Shown in pieces: positions 9,904-18,959 of a DNA stretch of 64,000 nucleotides; the stretch's first letter is position 1, and each line of letters starts with the position of its first letter. Source of the DNA: Chryseobacterium sp. JM1 (GTDB taxonomy: Bacteria; Bacteroidota; Bacteroidia; Flavobacteriales; Weeksellaceae). The stretch covers positions 62,001 through 126,000 of the forward strand of contig NZ_JPRN01000005.1 in NCBI RefSeq assembly GCF_000737715.1, in the 5' to 3' direction. The position numbers and the translations under genes are program-made. The notes under the pieces were generated by a model, which was not told the DNA's origin, did no database searches, and was given only the letters and a program-made list of their open reading frames with translations.

Positions 9904-10229
9904 AATATCGTTTTTTTAGTTTCGTTTTAAAAAGCTGTGTTAACAGTTTTGCAATTTATAAAAAAAATAGAATTACGTTAATATTATTAAAAATTTGGAT
10001 AATTTTATGTAAATTGATTGACTATTTAAAATTAAATATCTGTTTTTCAATAAATTACACTAATGTATGTCATGCATAATACCTATGAAATATTAACATC
10101 ATGTTAAACATTTGTTTAACTAAATTTAACTTTAAACGCTTTCCGGATAGTAAAAAACTTATTATAGTGGAAGTTTAGGCGGTTTTAGTGAGATATTCCT
10201 TATCTTTGCCGTTAAAACTTTACTATAAA
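9904..10229. promoter_or_regulatory. Divergent regulatory region susC/metG with an 18-bp palindrome
   Basis: This AT-rich spacer of about 326 bp separates the divergent susC and metG genes. The palindrome GTTAAACATTTGTTTAAC (8-bp arms, 2-bp centre) lies at 10103-10120 and looks like an operator for a dimeric regulator. I see no clean TAnnTTTG motif for susC; metG has one at 10201-10208. No Sus regulator gene is adjacent. Confidence 0.5.
10201..10208 (+). promoter_or_regulatory. metG promoter -7 element TATCTTTG
   Basis: This is a perfect Bacteroidetes -7 motif (TAnnTTTG), 21 bp before the metG ATG at 10230. It lies inside an upstream in-frame extension (start at 10188), so it argues that the true start is 10230. 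No strong -33 TTG is visible. Confidence 0.75.
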
Positions 10230-12266
10230 ATGTCAAACAGAAAGATGATTACGGCAGCTTTGCCTTATGCAAACGGACCGGTTCATATAGGACATTTGGC
10301 AGGTGTATATATTCCTGCGGATGTCTACGCAAGATTTCAGAGGAGATTAGGAAAAGATGTAGCGTTTATCTGCGGGTCGGATGAGCACGGAATTCCTATT
10401 ACCATCAGAGCAAAAAAAGAAGGAGTAACCCCTCAGGATATTGTAGATAAATATCACGAAATCATTAAAAAATCTTTTTCAGATCTTGGAATTTCATTTG
10501 ATGAGTATTCCAGAACGACTTCTAAAAAGCATTACGAAACCAGTCAGGATTTCTTTAAAGTTCTTTACGAAAAAGGGAAATTCACGGAAGAGGTTTCTGA
10601 GCAGTATTTTGACGAGCAGGCCGGAGAATTCCTGGCAGACCGATATATTGTAGGAACCTGCCCGAACTGTGGTAATGAAAATGCTTACGGAGACCAGTGC
10701 GAAAAGTGTGGTTCTACCCTATCTCCTTCAGAACTGATCAATCCGAAATCGATGTTAAGCGGAAATGTTCCGATTCTTAAAGACACCAAAAACTGGTATC
10801 TTCCTTTAAATGAATACGAAGACTTCCTCAACGAATGGATCATTGAAGGTCATAAAGACGACTGGAAGCCGAATGTTTACGGACAGGTTAAATCATGGTT
10901 AAACGATGGTTTAAAGCCACGTGCTATGACCAGAGATCTGAACTGGGGCGTTCCTGTTCCTCTTCCGAATGCGGAAGGGAAAGTGCTTTATGTTTGGTTT
11001 GATGCGCCTATCGGATATATTTCTTTCACTCAGGAATGGGCGGAGAAAAACGGAAAAGACTGGAAAGATTACTGGCAGAGCGAAAGCAGTGACCTAGTGC
11101 ATTTCATCGGAAAAGATAATATTGTATTCCACTGTATTATTTTCCCTGCGATGATGAAGGCTCACGGTGATTATATCATGCCGAAAAATGTTCCTGCGTT
11201 TGAATTCTTAAACCTTGAGAACGATAAGATCTCAACATCCAGAAACTGGGCAGTATGGGCGCATGAATATGTAGAAGAATTCCCTGGACAACAGGATGTT
11301 TTAAGATATGCCCTTCTTTCATCAGCTCCTGAAACAAAGGATAATAATTTTACATGGAAAGATTTCCAGACTAAAAATAATTCTGAGTTGGTAGGAATTT
11401 TCGGAAACTTTATCAATAGAGTGGCCGTTCTTATCCATAAATATTATGACGGTGTTGTTCCTCAGGGAGACATCAATAGTCCTGAACTGGAAGAAATCAA
11501 TAAAGCGGCTAAAGAAATCTCAGGATTCTTAGAAAATTACGAATTCAGAAATGCATTAACCGCATTAATGAATCTTGCCCGTTTCGGAAACCAGTATCTT
11601 CAGGCTGAAGAACCTTGGAAAACGATTAAGGACAGTCCTGAAAAAGCAGCGCAGTCTTTATTTGTAGGTGCTCAACTGGCTGTAGCTTTAGCTCAGTTAT
11701 GTGAACCGTTTATGCCTTTCAGCTCTGAAAAATTATTAACGATGTTCAATGCTGAACAGGTGAACTGGAGCGATGTTGAAACCCAATCTGTTTTAATAGA
11801 AACAGGTCATAAAATCAATGAAGCTTCTCTTCTTTTCTCAAAAATTGAAGACAGTGTCATCGAAGCTCAAATTGAAAAACTGGAGCAGACCAAACAAAAC
11901 AATAAAAAAACAAACCCTAACGCCAACCCTATGAAAGAAGAAATTTCTTTTGATGATTTTGCTAAAATAGATCTTAGAACAGCCACCATTTTAGAAGCTG
12001 AAAAAGTAGAAAAAGCGGATAAATTATTAAAGTTCAAAGTAGATACAGGCGTTGATATCAGAACTGTGGTTTCTGGTGTTGCAGAAAGCTTCACCCCGGA
12101 AGAACTGATCGGAAAGCAGGTGATGATCTTACTCAATCTTGCTCCTAGAAAGATCAGAGGAATTGAGTCTCAGGGAATGTTCTTGTTAACGACAAAACCA
12201 GACGGAAAACTATCTTTCGTAACACCGGATGACAGCAATGTAGAAAACGGTATTGAGATAGGATAA
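10230..12266 (+). CDS. metG: Methionyl-tRNA synthetase
   Basis: The 678-residue class I synthetase charges tRNA-Met in the cytoplasm. It shows the HIGH motif (His19-Ile-Gly-His22), a zinc knuckle with Cys144/147 and Cys157/160, and KISTS at about 333-337 as the KMSKS variant. A C-terminal OB-fold tRNA-binding domain (about 565-678) follows a Lys/Asn-rich linker. I chose the ATG at 10230 because the homologous sequence begins here and a promoter -7 element lies in the upstream extension. It is monocistronic, ending in a strong terminator at 12289-12320. Confidence 0.98.
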   Translation: MSNRKMITAALPYANGPVHIGHLAGVYIPADVYARFQRRLGKDVAFICGSDEHGIPITIRAKKEGVTPQDIVDKYHEIIKKSFSDLGISFDEYSRTTSKKHYETSQDFFKVLYEKGKFTEEVSEQYFDEQAGEFLADRYIVGTCPNCGNENAYGDQCEKCGSTLSPSELINPKSMLSGNVPILKDTKNWYLPLNEYEDFLNEWIIEGHKDDWKPNVYGQVKSWLNDGLKPRAMTRDLNWGVPVPLPNAEGKVLYVWFDAPIGYISFTQEWAEKNGKDWKDYWQSESSDLVHFIGKDNIVFHCIIFPAMMKAHGDYIMPKNVPAFEFLNLENDKISTSRNWAVWAHEYVEEFPGQQDVLRYALLSSAPETKDNNFTWKDFQTKNNSELVGIFGNFINRVAVLIHKYYDGVVPQGDINSPELEEINKAAKEISGFLENYEFRNALTALMNLARFGNQYLQAEEPWKTIKDSPEKAAQSLFVGAQLAVALAQLCEPFMPFSSEKLLTMFNAEQVNWSDVETQSVLIETGHKINEASLLFSKIEDSVIEAQIEKLEQTKQNNKKTNPNANPMKEEISFDDFAKIDLRTATILEAEKVEKADKLLKFKVDTGVDIRTVVSGVAESFTPEELIGKQVMILLNLAPRKIRGIESQGMFLLTTKPDGKLSFVTPDDSNVENGIEIG

Positions 12267-12288
12267 ACCCTATATTTCAGATAAAACA

Positions 12289-12320
12289 AAAGACACACGA
12301 AAAATCGTGTGTCTTTTTTA
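12289..12320 (+). terminator. metG intrinsic terminator
   Basis: A perfect 12-bp stem (AAAGACACACGA, loop AAAA, complement to 12316) is followed by a T-rich tract, 22 bp after the metG stop. Confidence 0.9.
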
Positions 12321-12330
12321 TTTTGTCTTG

Positions 12331-12481
12331 TCATTGCGAGTGCAGCGAACCAATCTCTTAGGCAAAGCTTAAACTTAATGATCTTAAAAACTTAAACAAT
12401 CTTAACGGTTCAAAAATAAAACCATTAAGGATGAGTTTAGTAAATAAGAATATTAAGATTGCTTCGCTATACTCGCAATGA
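12331..12481. repeat. 151-bp palindrome-ended intergenic element
   Basis: Both ends carry a 26-bp inverted repeat with 3 mismatches: 12331-12356 begins TCATTGCGAGTGCAGCGAAC and its partner is at 12456-12481. The core of about 100 bp is AT-rich and non-coding. It lies between convergent metG and a methyltransferase gene, right after the metG terminator. The structure fits a MITE or large REP-type element; no transposase is nearby. Confidence 0.8.
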
Positions 12482-12492
12482 CGGGGAAATGT

Positions 12493-13197
12493 TTATTTTT
12501 TAGTCAGTTTTGCGAGATAAGAATCTTCATCCTGCATTACTTTTTCTATGGTAAAGCCATTATTTTCAGCCGCATTTTTCAGGGTTGTATAATCAAGATA
12601 AAGCCATTTGATTGGGTTTTCAGATTCTCCTTTATAATGAACAATATAATCCAGTTCACCATAATAACCACCTGCCGGAATATAAACGCCGCCATCTTCA
12701 TCACGGTCGAACATATACAGAATATCCGTACTGTCGATCAGGATCTGACCATTGTCGCTTACTAAAGTGTACAGTTTCTGAAGATAGGTATCAATTTTTT
12801 CCAGGCTTTCAAAAATTCCGGTTCCGTTCATCAGAAGCAGAACCGTATCAAAAGTTTCTCCCGAAAAATCCACCATGTTTTTACATACCGCTTTTTTGAT
12901 TCCTCTCAATTGGCAGACTTCAATAGATTTTGGTGAAATATCCAGCGCCCAAACATCAAGATTCCTCTCATTCTGAAGATATAAAGCATGGGAACCCGCA
13001 CCGGCACCAATGTCCAGTACTTTCCCCTGAGCAAGTTCAAGTGCTTTCTGCTCAATACCGTTCATCTCTTCAAAATCTCTGAAAAGATAATCTACCGGAA
13101 GTTCATCCAGTTCCGATATTGAAGTTTCTGTCTGCAGATCCTCAGGATTTTCGTTGTGAAAATAATCCCAGACTGCCTTACCCATTAAATCTTTCAT
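12493..13197 (-). CDS. Class I SAM-dependent methyltransferase
   Basis: The 234-residue protein has a Rossmann-fold methyltransferase core. Motif I VLDIGAGAGSHALYL lies at about residues 60-74, the acidic motif II region is VWALDISPKSIEVC, and the post-motif segment is FDTVLLLMNGTGIFE. It should transfer a methyl group from SAM, but the acceptor is unknown. An N-terminal helical region (1-50) may shape substrate binding. A promoter -7 motif lies 18 bp upstream. It is probably a single-gene unit between two repeat elements. Confidence 0.85.
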   Translation of the reverse strand: MKDLMGKAVWDYFHNENPEDLQTETSISELDELPVDYLFRDFEEMNGIEQKALELAQGKVLDIGAGAGSHALYLQNERNLDVWALDISPKSIEVCQLRGIKKAVCKNMVDFSGETFDTVLLLMNGTGIFESLEKIDTYLQKLYTLVSDNGQILIDSTDILYMFDRDEDGGVYIPAGGYYGELDYIVHYKGESENPIKWLYLDYTTLKNAAENNGFTIEKVMQDEDSYLAKLTKK

Positions 13198-13203
13198 TGT
13201 CGT

Positions 13204-13588
13204 CTTTAAAAGTGCAAAGATAGGGGTTTTCGGGTGAAGGTTGCAAGAGTTTTAGTGTTTGAGAGTTTTAGAGTAAATGAGTCTGAAGACGTTGTTAGTT
13301 GTTGATTACTGGTTTTTTAGTTGCTGGTTTTTCGGTTGCTTGTTGCTAGTTTGTAGTAATTAAGTTAATAAATTCAGCGTCTGATGACATCTGATATCTT
13401 GCTTCCTGGCTTTTGAATCTTGAATCCACCACTCACCATTCACTTGCAAAGCAAAATTCACCATTGACATCTATCTCGCAAAAAAAAATCAAATCAAAGA
13501 CCATAATTCACAACTGCGAAAATCCCTAATCCCTAATCCCTAATCCCTAATCCCTAATCCCTGCAACCTAAAACCTACCATCTCCCAC
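13204..13588 (+). repeat. Composite intergenic repeat, copy 1 (modules A-G)
   Basis: This non-coding stretch has an ordered set of modules. A is GAG/TTT-rich (about 13245-13285). B holds TTGCTAG/TTGCTGG heptamers (13295-13355). C is a ctgatgacatctgatatctt-type tract (13380-13400). D is ccattcacttgcaaagcaaa (13436-13455). E is about 13487-13510. F is a CCCTAAT array, five units plus a partial (13524-13562). G is a CCTA-rich tract running into the stop codon of the siderophore-interacting protein gene at 13589. The same order recurs at 62941-63286 and, reversed, at 52432-52790. Confidence 0.85.
13215..13222 (-). promoter_or_regulatory. Promoter -7 element of the methyltransferase gene
   Basis: TATCTTTG reads on the minus strand, 18 bp before the ATG at 13197. 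It is a perfect TAnnTTTG motif. Confidence 0.65.
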
Positions 13589-14401
13589 CTATCCCATCGA
13601 ATCCTTCTCCTTATGTCTATCCTTCTCCGATTCATTTTCCGCTACACCGGCTTTCCAGTAAGAATACGCGTTAAGTTCCTGTGCAGTCCAGTTTTTTTCT
13701 TTTCTGAGGTAGGTACGGATTTCTTTAACACTTGAAAATTCTGCTGCCACATAACCGAATTTCGTGGTTTCCGGAAGGGTGATTTTTTTTACGGTATCCG
13801 CCATTTCACTGCTGATGTGTGGAGTGGCGTTATGAAGCCATTTAAATTCGATATCAGCTTTGGTTTCAAGAATCTGCTCATCTTCTTTTCCGTGAACTTC
13901 GATGATGCAGACTCCTTTTGCTGTTTCCGGCAGGGTTTCCAGCATCGCGCTCAGAACAGGAATGGCAGTAGCATCTCCTACAAACAGGTACCATTCAACT
14001 TCGGGATACATTTCTTTTGCTTCGGTTCTCATCATAATGCCGAGTTTGGATCCGGCTTCAGATTCACGGGCCCATTTTGATGCAGGACCGCCATCGCCAT
14101 GGTCTACAAAATCAATGATCAGTTCATTTTTCTCAAGATCAATCCCTCTGTGGGTGTAGGTTCTTACGGCAGGAGCCACTTCTTTCGGAGGATATACCCA
14201 TTGACGGTTTTCATCCAGTGTCGGAAAATGAATTTCATCCAGACCTACCGGAGGTACAGCAATCTTATTATTATCTCCGATGGTGGTATTTTTAAACAAA
14301 TGAGCTTCCGGAGAATACAGATAGACTCTGATATAATGATCAGTGATATACTCTTTTCTCGTCATTTCCGCAACAATGCGGCCTGTTTGAATTTTAGCCA
14401 T
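13589..14401 (-). CDS. Siderophore-interacting (ViuB-type) flavin reductase
   Basis: The 270-residue cytoplasmic protein has an N-terminal FAD-binding barrel with RTYTHR (about 80-85), followed by the HGDGGPASKWA segment. The NAD(P)H-binding SIP domain ends in YSYWKAGVAE. It should reduce ferric siderophore in the cytoplasm and release iron. It lies 105 bp downstream of, and on the same strand as, the TonB-dependent siderophore receptor. A near-consensus promoter (TAACTTTA, 14413-14420) may give it separate expression. The charged tail (about 256-270) is not part of the conserved fold. Its stop codon lies at the end of a composite repeat. Confidence 0.92.
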   Translation of the reverse strand: MAKIQTGRIVAEMTRKEYITDHYIRVYLYSPEAHLFKNTTIGDNNKIAVPPVGLDEIHFPTLDENRQWVYPPKEVAPAVRTYTHRGIDLEKNELIIDFVDHGDGGPASKWARESEAGSKLGIMMRTEAKEMYPEVEWYLFVGDATAIPVLSAMLETLPETAKGVCIIEVHGKEDEQILETKADIEFKWLHNATPHISSEMADTVKKITLPETTKFGYVAAEFSSVKEIRTYLRKEKNWTAQELNAYSYWKAGVAENESEKDRHKEKDSMG

Positions 14402-14506
14402 AACTGAATTTTTAAAGTTAAAATCCGGCTTCCGTTGATGATGAGAAGCCGGATCTGTTATTATATGATGTATTTAAATCAAGGCTAAACGGCTCGATTT
14501 AAATTT

Positions 14507-16717
14507 TTAAAAATCAAAGGTATAAGACAGGTTAAATGTTCTTCCTCTTCCTTTATAATTGAACAGTTCAGGAAGTCCGTAGGTAGAATATAAAACCTGG
14601 GAACGCTTGCTCCAGATGGTTTGATAATCGGTGTTGAAAATATTCTGGATTCCCAGATTGAATTTACCCCAGTCGAAACGGTATCCTACCATTACATCTG
14701 AAGTATTGTAACCATCAATTTCATTCTTAAGATCGTCCGTCAGTTTGAAATTCTGTAAAGACTGGAACCTGAATGACCAGCTTTTAACGTTATATCCGAT
14801 GTAGGTCACCAATTTTGAAGGGGAAGCATTATAAATTTCCTGCTTCTTCCATTCGCCATTATTATCAACTTCCGATTTGATCAAAAGTCCGCTGGCTCCA
14901 AAATAAACGCCATTGTTCATGGAGTAAGAAACCTCAGCTTCTATCCCCATATTTCTCAGCTTAAGATCATTCACAAGGATCTGGAAGGTTTTTCTATCAA
15001 CCGTAACCGTTTTATCCGAATTACTTAAGAAACCTGCGATCTGTCCTCTCAATCCGCCTTTGTTGATACGATACCCCACTTCAAACTGATTGGTTTTGAT
15101 GGCTTGTAACGGCTGTTCTTTTACATTGATACTTGAAGTTACATCCCAGTTTGCCCCATTCAGCTTATAAACACCTATTCCGTAATATTTCGATGGATCT
15201 GCCAGACTCACCCCTTGTGAGAATGTTCCCCAAGCCTGATGCTGTTCATTGAATTTATAAAGTAAACCGGCATTCGCCAATGTTACATTATACGAACTTT
15301 CTCCACCCGGAATAGCAGAAGCTGAAGCTCCGTATCCCATGGCAACTTGCGTTTGCTGCACAGAACCTACGAAATCATCTACTTTTACATTCATATTCTG
15401 ATAACGGATTCCTCCATTGATCTGAAGTTTGGGTAAGATGTCATATTTAGCCTGAACATATCCTGCATAACTCTGGGAATGGTTGGTAGGATATCTTCCG
15501 AGACTGTATTGAGTTGCGTTTACCAGACCTCCGCTAGACATTGTTGTAGCAATATCATATACTGACTGAGCTCCTTCGAATTTTTCAAGATCAATATCTA
15601 CTCCATAGGTCACATTAAGGCTTTTCCATGATTTCGACAATAATGCTTTTACCCCGGAATAATAGGTATCCTGTTGCGAAGAAGACATGTAAGCCTTACT
15701 TCCACTCTGTAAAGTAACATTTCCGGGAAAAGGGTAAAATCCTAACTTCTCCCCTCTTGCTGCAAACTGTACATACAGATCCTGACCTCCTAAAATATTG
15801 TTTCCGTTGTAGGCCACCGTTCCCATGAAACGCTCCGTTCCTATATTTTTATCGGATGAAAAACCGTCACGCATTTCCAGAAGGTTAGCATTCTTTGTCG
15901 TAAAGGCACTTAAATTCTGGCCTAAATAAAGACTTCTGTCTCCATTAAATTTAGAATTGTAATACTGAAGGGATGCCGTGATTTTATGCTTATTATTAAA
16001 TTTATAACCTCCTGTTGCCAATATATCAATAGACTGGTTGTACTGAAGGTCGGTTTGGGTAATATCGGTTAAAACCTGTTTTTCATCGGCACCGTAAACA
16101 CCACCATTCTGCTGGTACGCAACCCCTAGTCTTCCGAAAAATTGATCCCCTTTTACTGCAATAGCCTGTGCTGCACGGAAATCGTGATCATCTTTACCCA
16201 TGAATCCGGTTCTGGCTCCTAATTCCGTTTCTCCGCTGATCCCGTTTTTTGGAGGTGTTTTTGTGATGATATTAATGATACCGCCGGTTGCATTTCCTCC
16301 ATAAATAGAGCTGGCTCCGGAAAGGACTTCAATTCTTTCGATATTAAACGGATCAATAGCGTCCAGCTGACGGCTGATGGCTCTGATACTGTTCAACGAA
16401 ACACCGTCTATCATGACTAATGCAGAACGGCCCCTCATGTTTTGTCCATAGTTGGTTCTTCCCTGCGGCCCAATGTCCATACTCGGGATCAGGATGGCAA
16501 GCATTTCTTTGATAGGAACTCCACTTTTCGCCTGTTCCTGAATTTTTTCTTTCTGAACCACCCAAACCGTGCCCGGGATATCCGAGATCTTTGTAGGTTT
16601 TCTGGATGCCACGATCACTACATCATCAATACCTTTAGAGGCTATAGAATCATTCGCTGTCTGGGAAAATACGACTCCCGAAGCTAACAGACCTATGAAT
16701 GCATACTGCTTTTTCAT
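14507..16717 (-). CDS. TonB-dependent siderophore receptor (IutA/PupB-like)
   Basis: The 736-residue outer-membrane receptor has a signal peptide (about 1-18, VVFSQ). The TonB-box-like region is DDVVIVASRKPTKISDIPGT. The plug contains NMRGRSALVMIDGVSLN, IERIEVLSGASSIYGGNATGGIINIITK at about 130-160. The barrel ends in the typical terminal aromatic residue (SYTFDF). It imports a ferric siderophore; the best general resemblance is to hydroxamate/citrate-hydroxamate receptors such as IutA, but the ligand is inferred. The downstream siderophore-interacting protein supports an iron role. An 18-bp palindrome at 16784-16801 may be a metal-responsive operator. Confidence 0.93.
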   Translation of the reverse strand: MKKQYAFIGLLASGVVFSQTANDSIASKGIDDVVIVASRKPTKISDIPGTVWVVQKEKIQEQAKSGVPIKEMLAILIPSMDIGPQGRTNYGQNMRGRSALVMIDGVSLNSIRAISRQLDAIDPFNIERIEVLSGASSIYGGNATGGIINIITKTPPKNGISGETELGARTGFMGKDDHDFRAAQAIAVKGDQFFGRLGVAYQQNGGVYGADEKQVLTDITQTDLQYNQSIDILATGGYKFNNKHKITASLQYYNSKFNGDRSLYLGQNLSAFTTKNANLLEMRDGFSSDKNIGTERFMGTVAYNGNNILGGQDLYVQFAARGEKLGFYPFPGNVTLQSGSKAYMSSSQQDTYYSGVKALLSKSWKSLNVTYGVDIDLEKFEGAQSVYDIATTMSSGGLVNATQYSLGRYPTNHSQSYAGYVQAKYDILPKLQINGGIRYQNMNVKVDDFVGSVQQTQVAMGYGASASAIPGGESSYNVTLANAGLLYKFNEQHQAWGTFSQGVSLADPSKYYGIGVYKLNGANWDVTSSINVKEQPLQAIKTNQFEVGYRINKGGLRGQIAGFLSNSDKTVTVDRKTFQILVNDLKLRNMGIEAEVSYSMNNGVYFGASGLLIKSEVDNNGEWKKQEIYNASPSKLVTYIGYNVKSWSFRFQSLQNFKLTDDLKNEIDGYNTSDVMVGYRFDWGKFNLGIQNIFNTDYQTIWSKRSQVLYSTYGLPELFNYKGRGRTFNLSYTFDF

Positions 16718-16783
16718 TCTTTCTTCTCAAGTTTTATAAACCTCCAAATTTAATTTTTATTCTTTCTAAATAAAAACAGCAAG

Positions 16784-16801
16784 ATATGAAATTATTCATA
16801 T
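16784..16801. promoter_or_regulatory. AT-rich palindrome upstream of the siderophore receptor
   Basis: ATATGAAATTATTCATAT has 7-bp perfect arms and a 4-bp centre. It sits 67 bp before the receptor start. Its size and composition suit a Fur-type operator, but no Fur consensus for this genus can be confirmed from sequence alone. Confidence 0.4.
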
Positions 16802-16980
16802 TTCATTAAAAAGGCTTGCATCCGGGACAGGACATTTGTTTTTCTAATGATTTCAGGATGCTCAAAGTATACATCTGAGCATCTTATAACGTTTCGGGAT
16901 GCGGGGTTTTGTGGCTTAAGCCAAGAACTGCCACTTACATCCATATACTATATCAATTTCAAAATTTGTAATGCAGAGAA

Positions 16981-17165
16981 GTTTTTAACGCAAAGTTTCA
17001 TTTTCTTAACGTTCAGCTTTGAGGAAGGCAAAGAGTGTGACTGCGTCACTGATGAAGCGATCAGTACTAAACGTCCGCTTAATCAAATCGATCAGAGATC
17101 GATTCCGTCTTTGCAACCTTTAAACTATGCATAATTATTATATAAACCTTTGCGTTAAAAAAAAC
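16981..17165. repeat. Intergenic element with AACGCAAAG inverted ends
   Basis: GTTTTTAACGCAAAG (16981-16995) and CTTTGCGTTAAAAA (from 17148) form near-perfect inverted ends around a non-coding core of about 150 bp with several short inner repeats. It lies in the 649-bp gap 16718-17366. That gap also contains a CGGGATGCGGG stretch (about 16893-16925) echoed near 24750. I see no credible gene in the gap. Confidence 0.65.
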
Positions 17166-17305
17166 TTATATTTTCCTCAAGCTTTACAGGCGTTGACCCA
17201 ATATATTTTCAAGTCCCAAATTCCGCACCTCTTAAATAATAACTCATCATTTAAAACTCATAACCACTTTATTGAGTCCGAAGGTATGTTTTATCTGTAG
17301 CCATA

Positions 17306-17346
17306 AAAACGTAAGATCCCGGACTTCGCAAAGCCAAGGATCTTAC
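17306..17346 (-). terminator. Terminator of the efflux operon
   Basis: A 9-bp perfect inverted repeat (GTAAGATCC at 17311-17319, GGATCTTAC at 17338-17346) has a further GGCTT/AAGTCC stem inside. On the minus strand GTTTTTA follows. It lies just after the EmrB-like gene. Confidence 0.75.
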
Positions 17347-17366
17347 TCATGAAAAACAAGGTATCT

Positions 17367-18959
17367 TTACACCGCAGGCCCGGCTGCGTCTTTTATTTCT
17401 TCTAATAATTGTTTCCGTTCGCGGAGTCTTCTTCTCGCAATCACAGATTTACCACCAAGCACTCTGATGAATCTCAGATACTGGAATCTTTCTTTTCCGA
17501 AATGATGCGTCATGACATACAAGAGGACTCCAAAACCTACCAGAATAATGTATCCGAAGATCTTTTTGCCGGATACAATGATGGCGTTCAGCTGAAGGGT
17601 CTTCATATTGGCCGCCAAAGTCTGGGGAGTCACCGTCATTCCGTCGATGTACACCGCAAGATCTCCTACCGCTGTAATCTGAAAACGGTACTGGAACCAT
17701 GAATACAATGCTGAAAAGAATCCCACCGCCAGAAACGTTCTCCATACCAAAACCAGCCCGATTGCCGCCAGCATATCATCCATTTCAAGTTTATCCAGGG
17801 TATAAAACCATACTGAAATAAACAGCGAACACATTCCGAATCCTTTTAAAAACATCGGCAGGTACCAGTTCTCATAATTGAATTCTAAAACCATCGAAAA
17901 GTACATGATCAATGCATACCCCATCATCGCCGAAAACCCCGAGAAGATGTACATTTTCAATGGTATTTCTTTTTTGAACCAGAATACGGCAATCACACCT
18001 GCCAGAATAATTCCGGGAACCATGAGCAGATTCAGTCCTGCATTCGTCTGCTGATCATATCCGAGAACTCCTACCGCAAAAGTATTCTGAAGCGATGTCG
18101 TTCCTAAGAACATTCCCAACCACAATAGCATAAACAGGCCGTGCTGCACATTATTTTTTTTGAAAATTTTAAATGATAAATAAGGTCTTTTTAAGGTGAA
18201 CTGACGAACCACCAACAAAGCAAAGCTTACAAAAGCTGCAATACTCGCATTCATAATATTTCTCGAATTCCACCAGTCCTGCTGTTTCCCGAAAGAAAAA
18301 AAATATGCGGAAAACATAAATGTAGATACAAACAGCATGATACTCATCCAGTCGATGTAATGCAACGGAACTTTTAATGCAAAGTATTTATTGTGCATAA
18401 AGATCCAATGGATCAGGGCAAGTATAAAACATAATACCGCTGCAATCACATAGAAATGCTGCCAGTTGTAATTAATGGAAACCACCGCCGCATAATAAGC
18501 CGCCACCTGGTTCATTGCCAAAACAAAGGTGTAAAACAGTCCGTAAAACATTCCTCTGTTTCCAACCATCACCATAAGCGGAAGAAACAGCTCTATGGTC
18601 ACCATCATTTTTAAAAACCCGATTCCCAGAGCAGTAAATACGAAGATCATTGGCTGCATCGTTGTCGCATTAATATAGCTCAACACTCCCAAAAGTACGA
18701 GCAGCACCGCCATTTTATCCCTGACCTTGAATCTCATCTTCAGTCTGATAACGATAGGCATACAAGCCCCCATTCCTATTGTGGTTGCATAGTTCGCCCA
18801 CATAAAATATTCTGTCATCGCCCCGGTACCACTCACCAGATAACTGATGTTTCCTGTATATACCCCACCCAGCGGCATCACCACTGCCAGTAGCAGTACG
18901 ATGAGCAAGAGCTGTACGGGTTTTGGTACCCAGTCGTTATATAGTCCTTTGTTGTACAT
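17367..18959 (-). CDS. EmrB/DHA2-like MFS efflux transporter
   Basis: The 530-residue protein is very hydrophobic, with roughly 14 predicted transmembrane segments between residues 15 and 500 and a basic cytoplasmic tail (RRRLRERKQLLEE). This suits DHA2-type drug:H+ antiporters, which work with an EmrA-type adaptor and a TolC channel. Those are the two genes upstream in the same operon. It is divergent from classical EmrB in sequence, so the substrate is unknown. A 236-bp hairpin-rich gap separates it from emrA, and the operon terminator is at 17306-17346. Confidence 0.85.
   Translation of the reverse strand: MYNKGLYNDWVPKPVQLLLIVLLLAVVMPLGGVYTGNISYLVSGTGAMTEYFMWANYATTIGMGACMPIVIRLKMRFKVRDKMAVLLVLLGVLSYINATTMQPMIFVFTALGIGFLKMMVTIELFLPLMVMVGNRGMFYGLFYTFVLAMNQVAAYYAAVVSINYNWQHFYVIAAVLCFILALIHWIFMHNKYFALKVPLHYIDWMSIMLFVSTFMFSAYFFSFGKQQDWWNSRNIMNASIAAFVSFALLVVRQFTLKRPYLSFKIFKKNNVQHGLFMLLWLGMFLGTTSLQNTFAVGVLGYDQQTNAGLNLLMVPGIILAGVIAVFWFKKEIPLKMYIFSGFSAMMGYALIMYFSMVLEFNYENWYLPMFLKGFGMCSLFISVWFYTLDKLEMDDMLAAIGLVLVWRTFLAVGFFSALYSWFQYRFQITAVGDLAVYIDGMTVTPQTLAANMKTLQLNAIIVSGKKIFGYIILVGFGVLLYVMTHHFGKERFQYLRFIRVLGGKSVIARRRLRERKQLLEEIKDAAGPAV

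Noticed and set aside
10188..10229. Upstream start for metG (14 extra residues)
   Set aside because: The promoter -7 element TATCTTTG lies inside it and homologous sequence begins at 10230.
13524..13562. CCCTAAT array as CRISPR or telomere
   Set aside because: The unit is 7 bp with no unique spacers and the locus is interior and intergenic.
16847..17134. 95-residue open frame upstream of the siderophore receptor
   Set aside because: It runs through a repeat with inverted ends and shows no protein-like composition or start signal.
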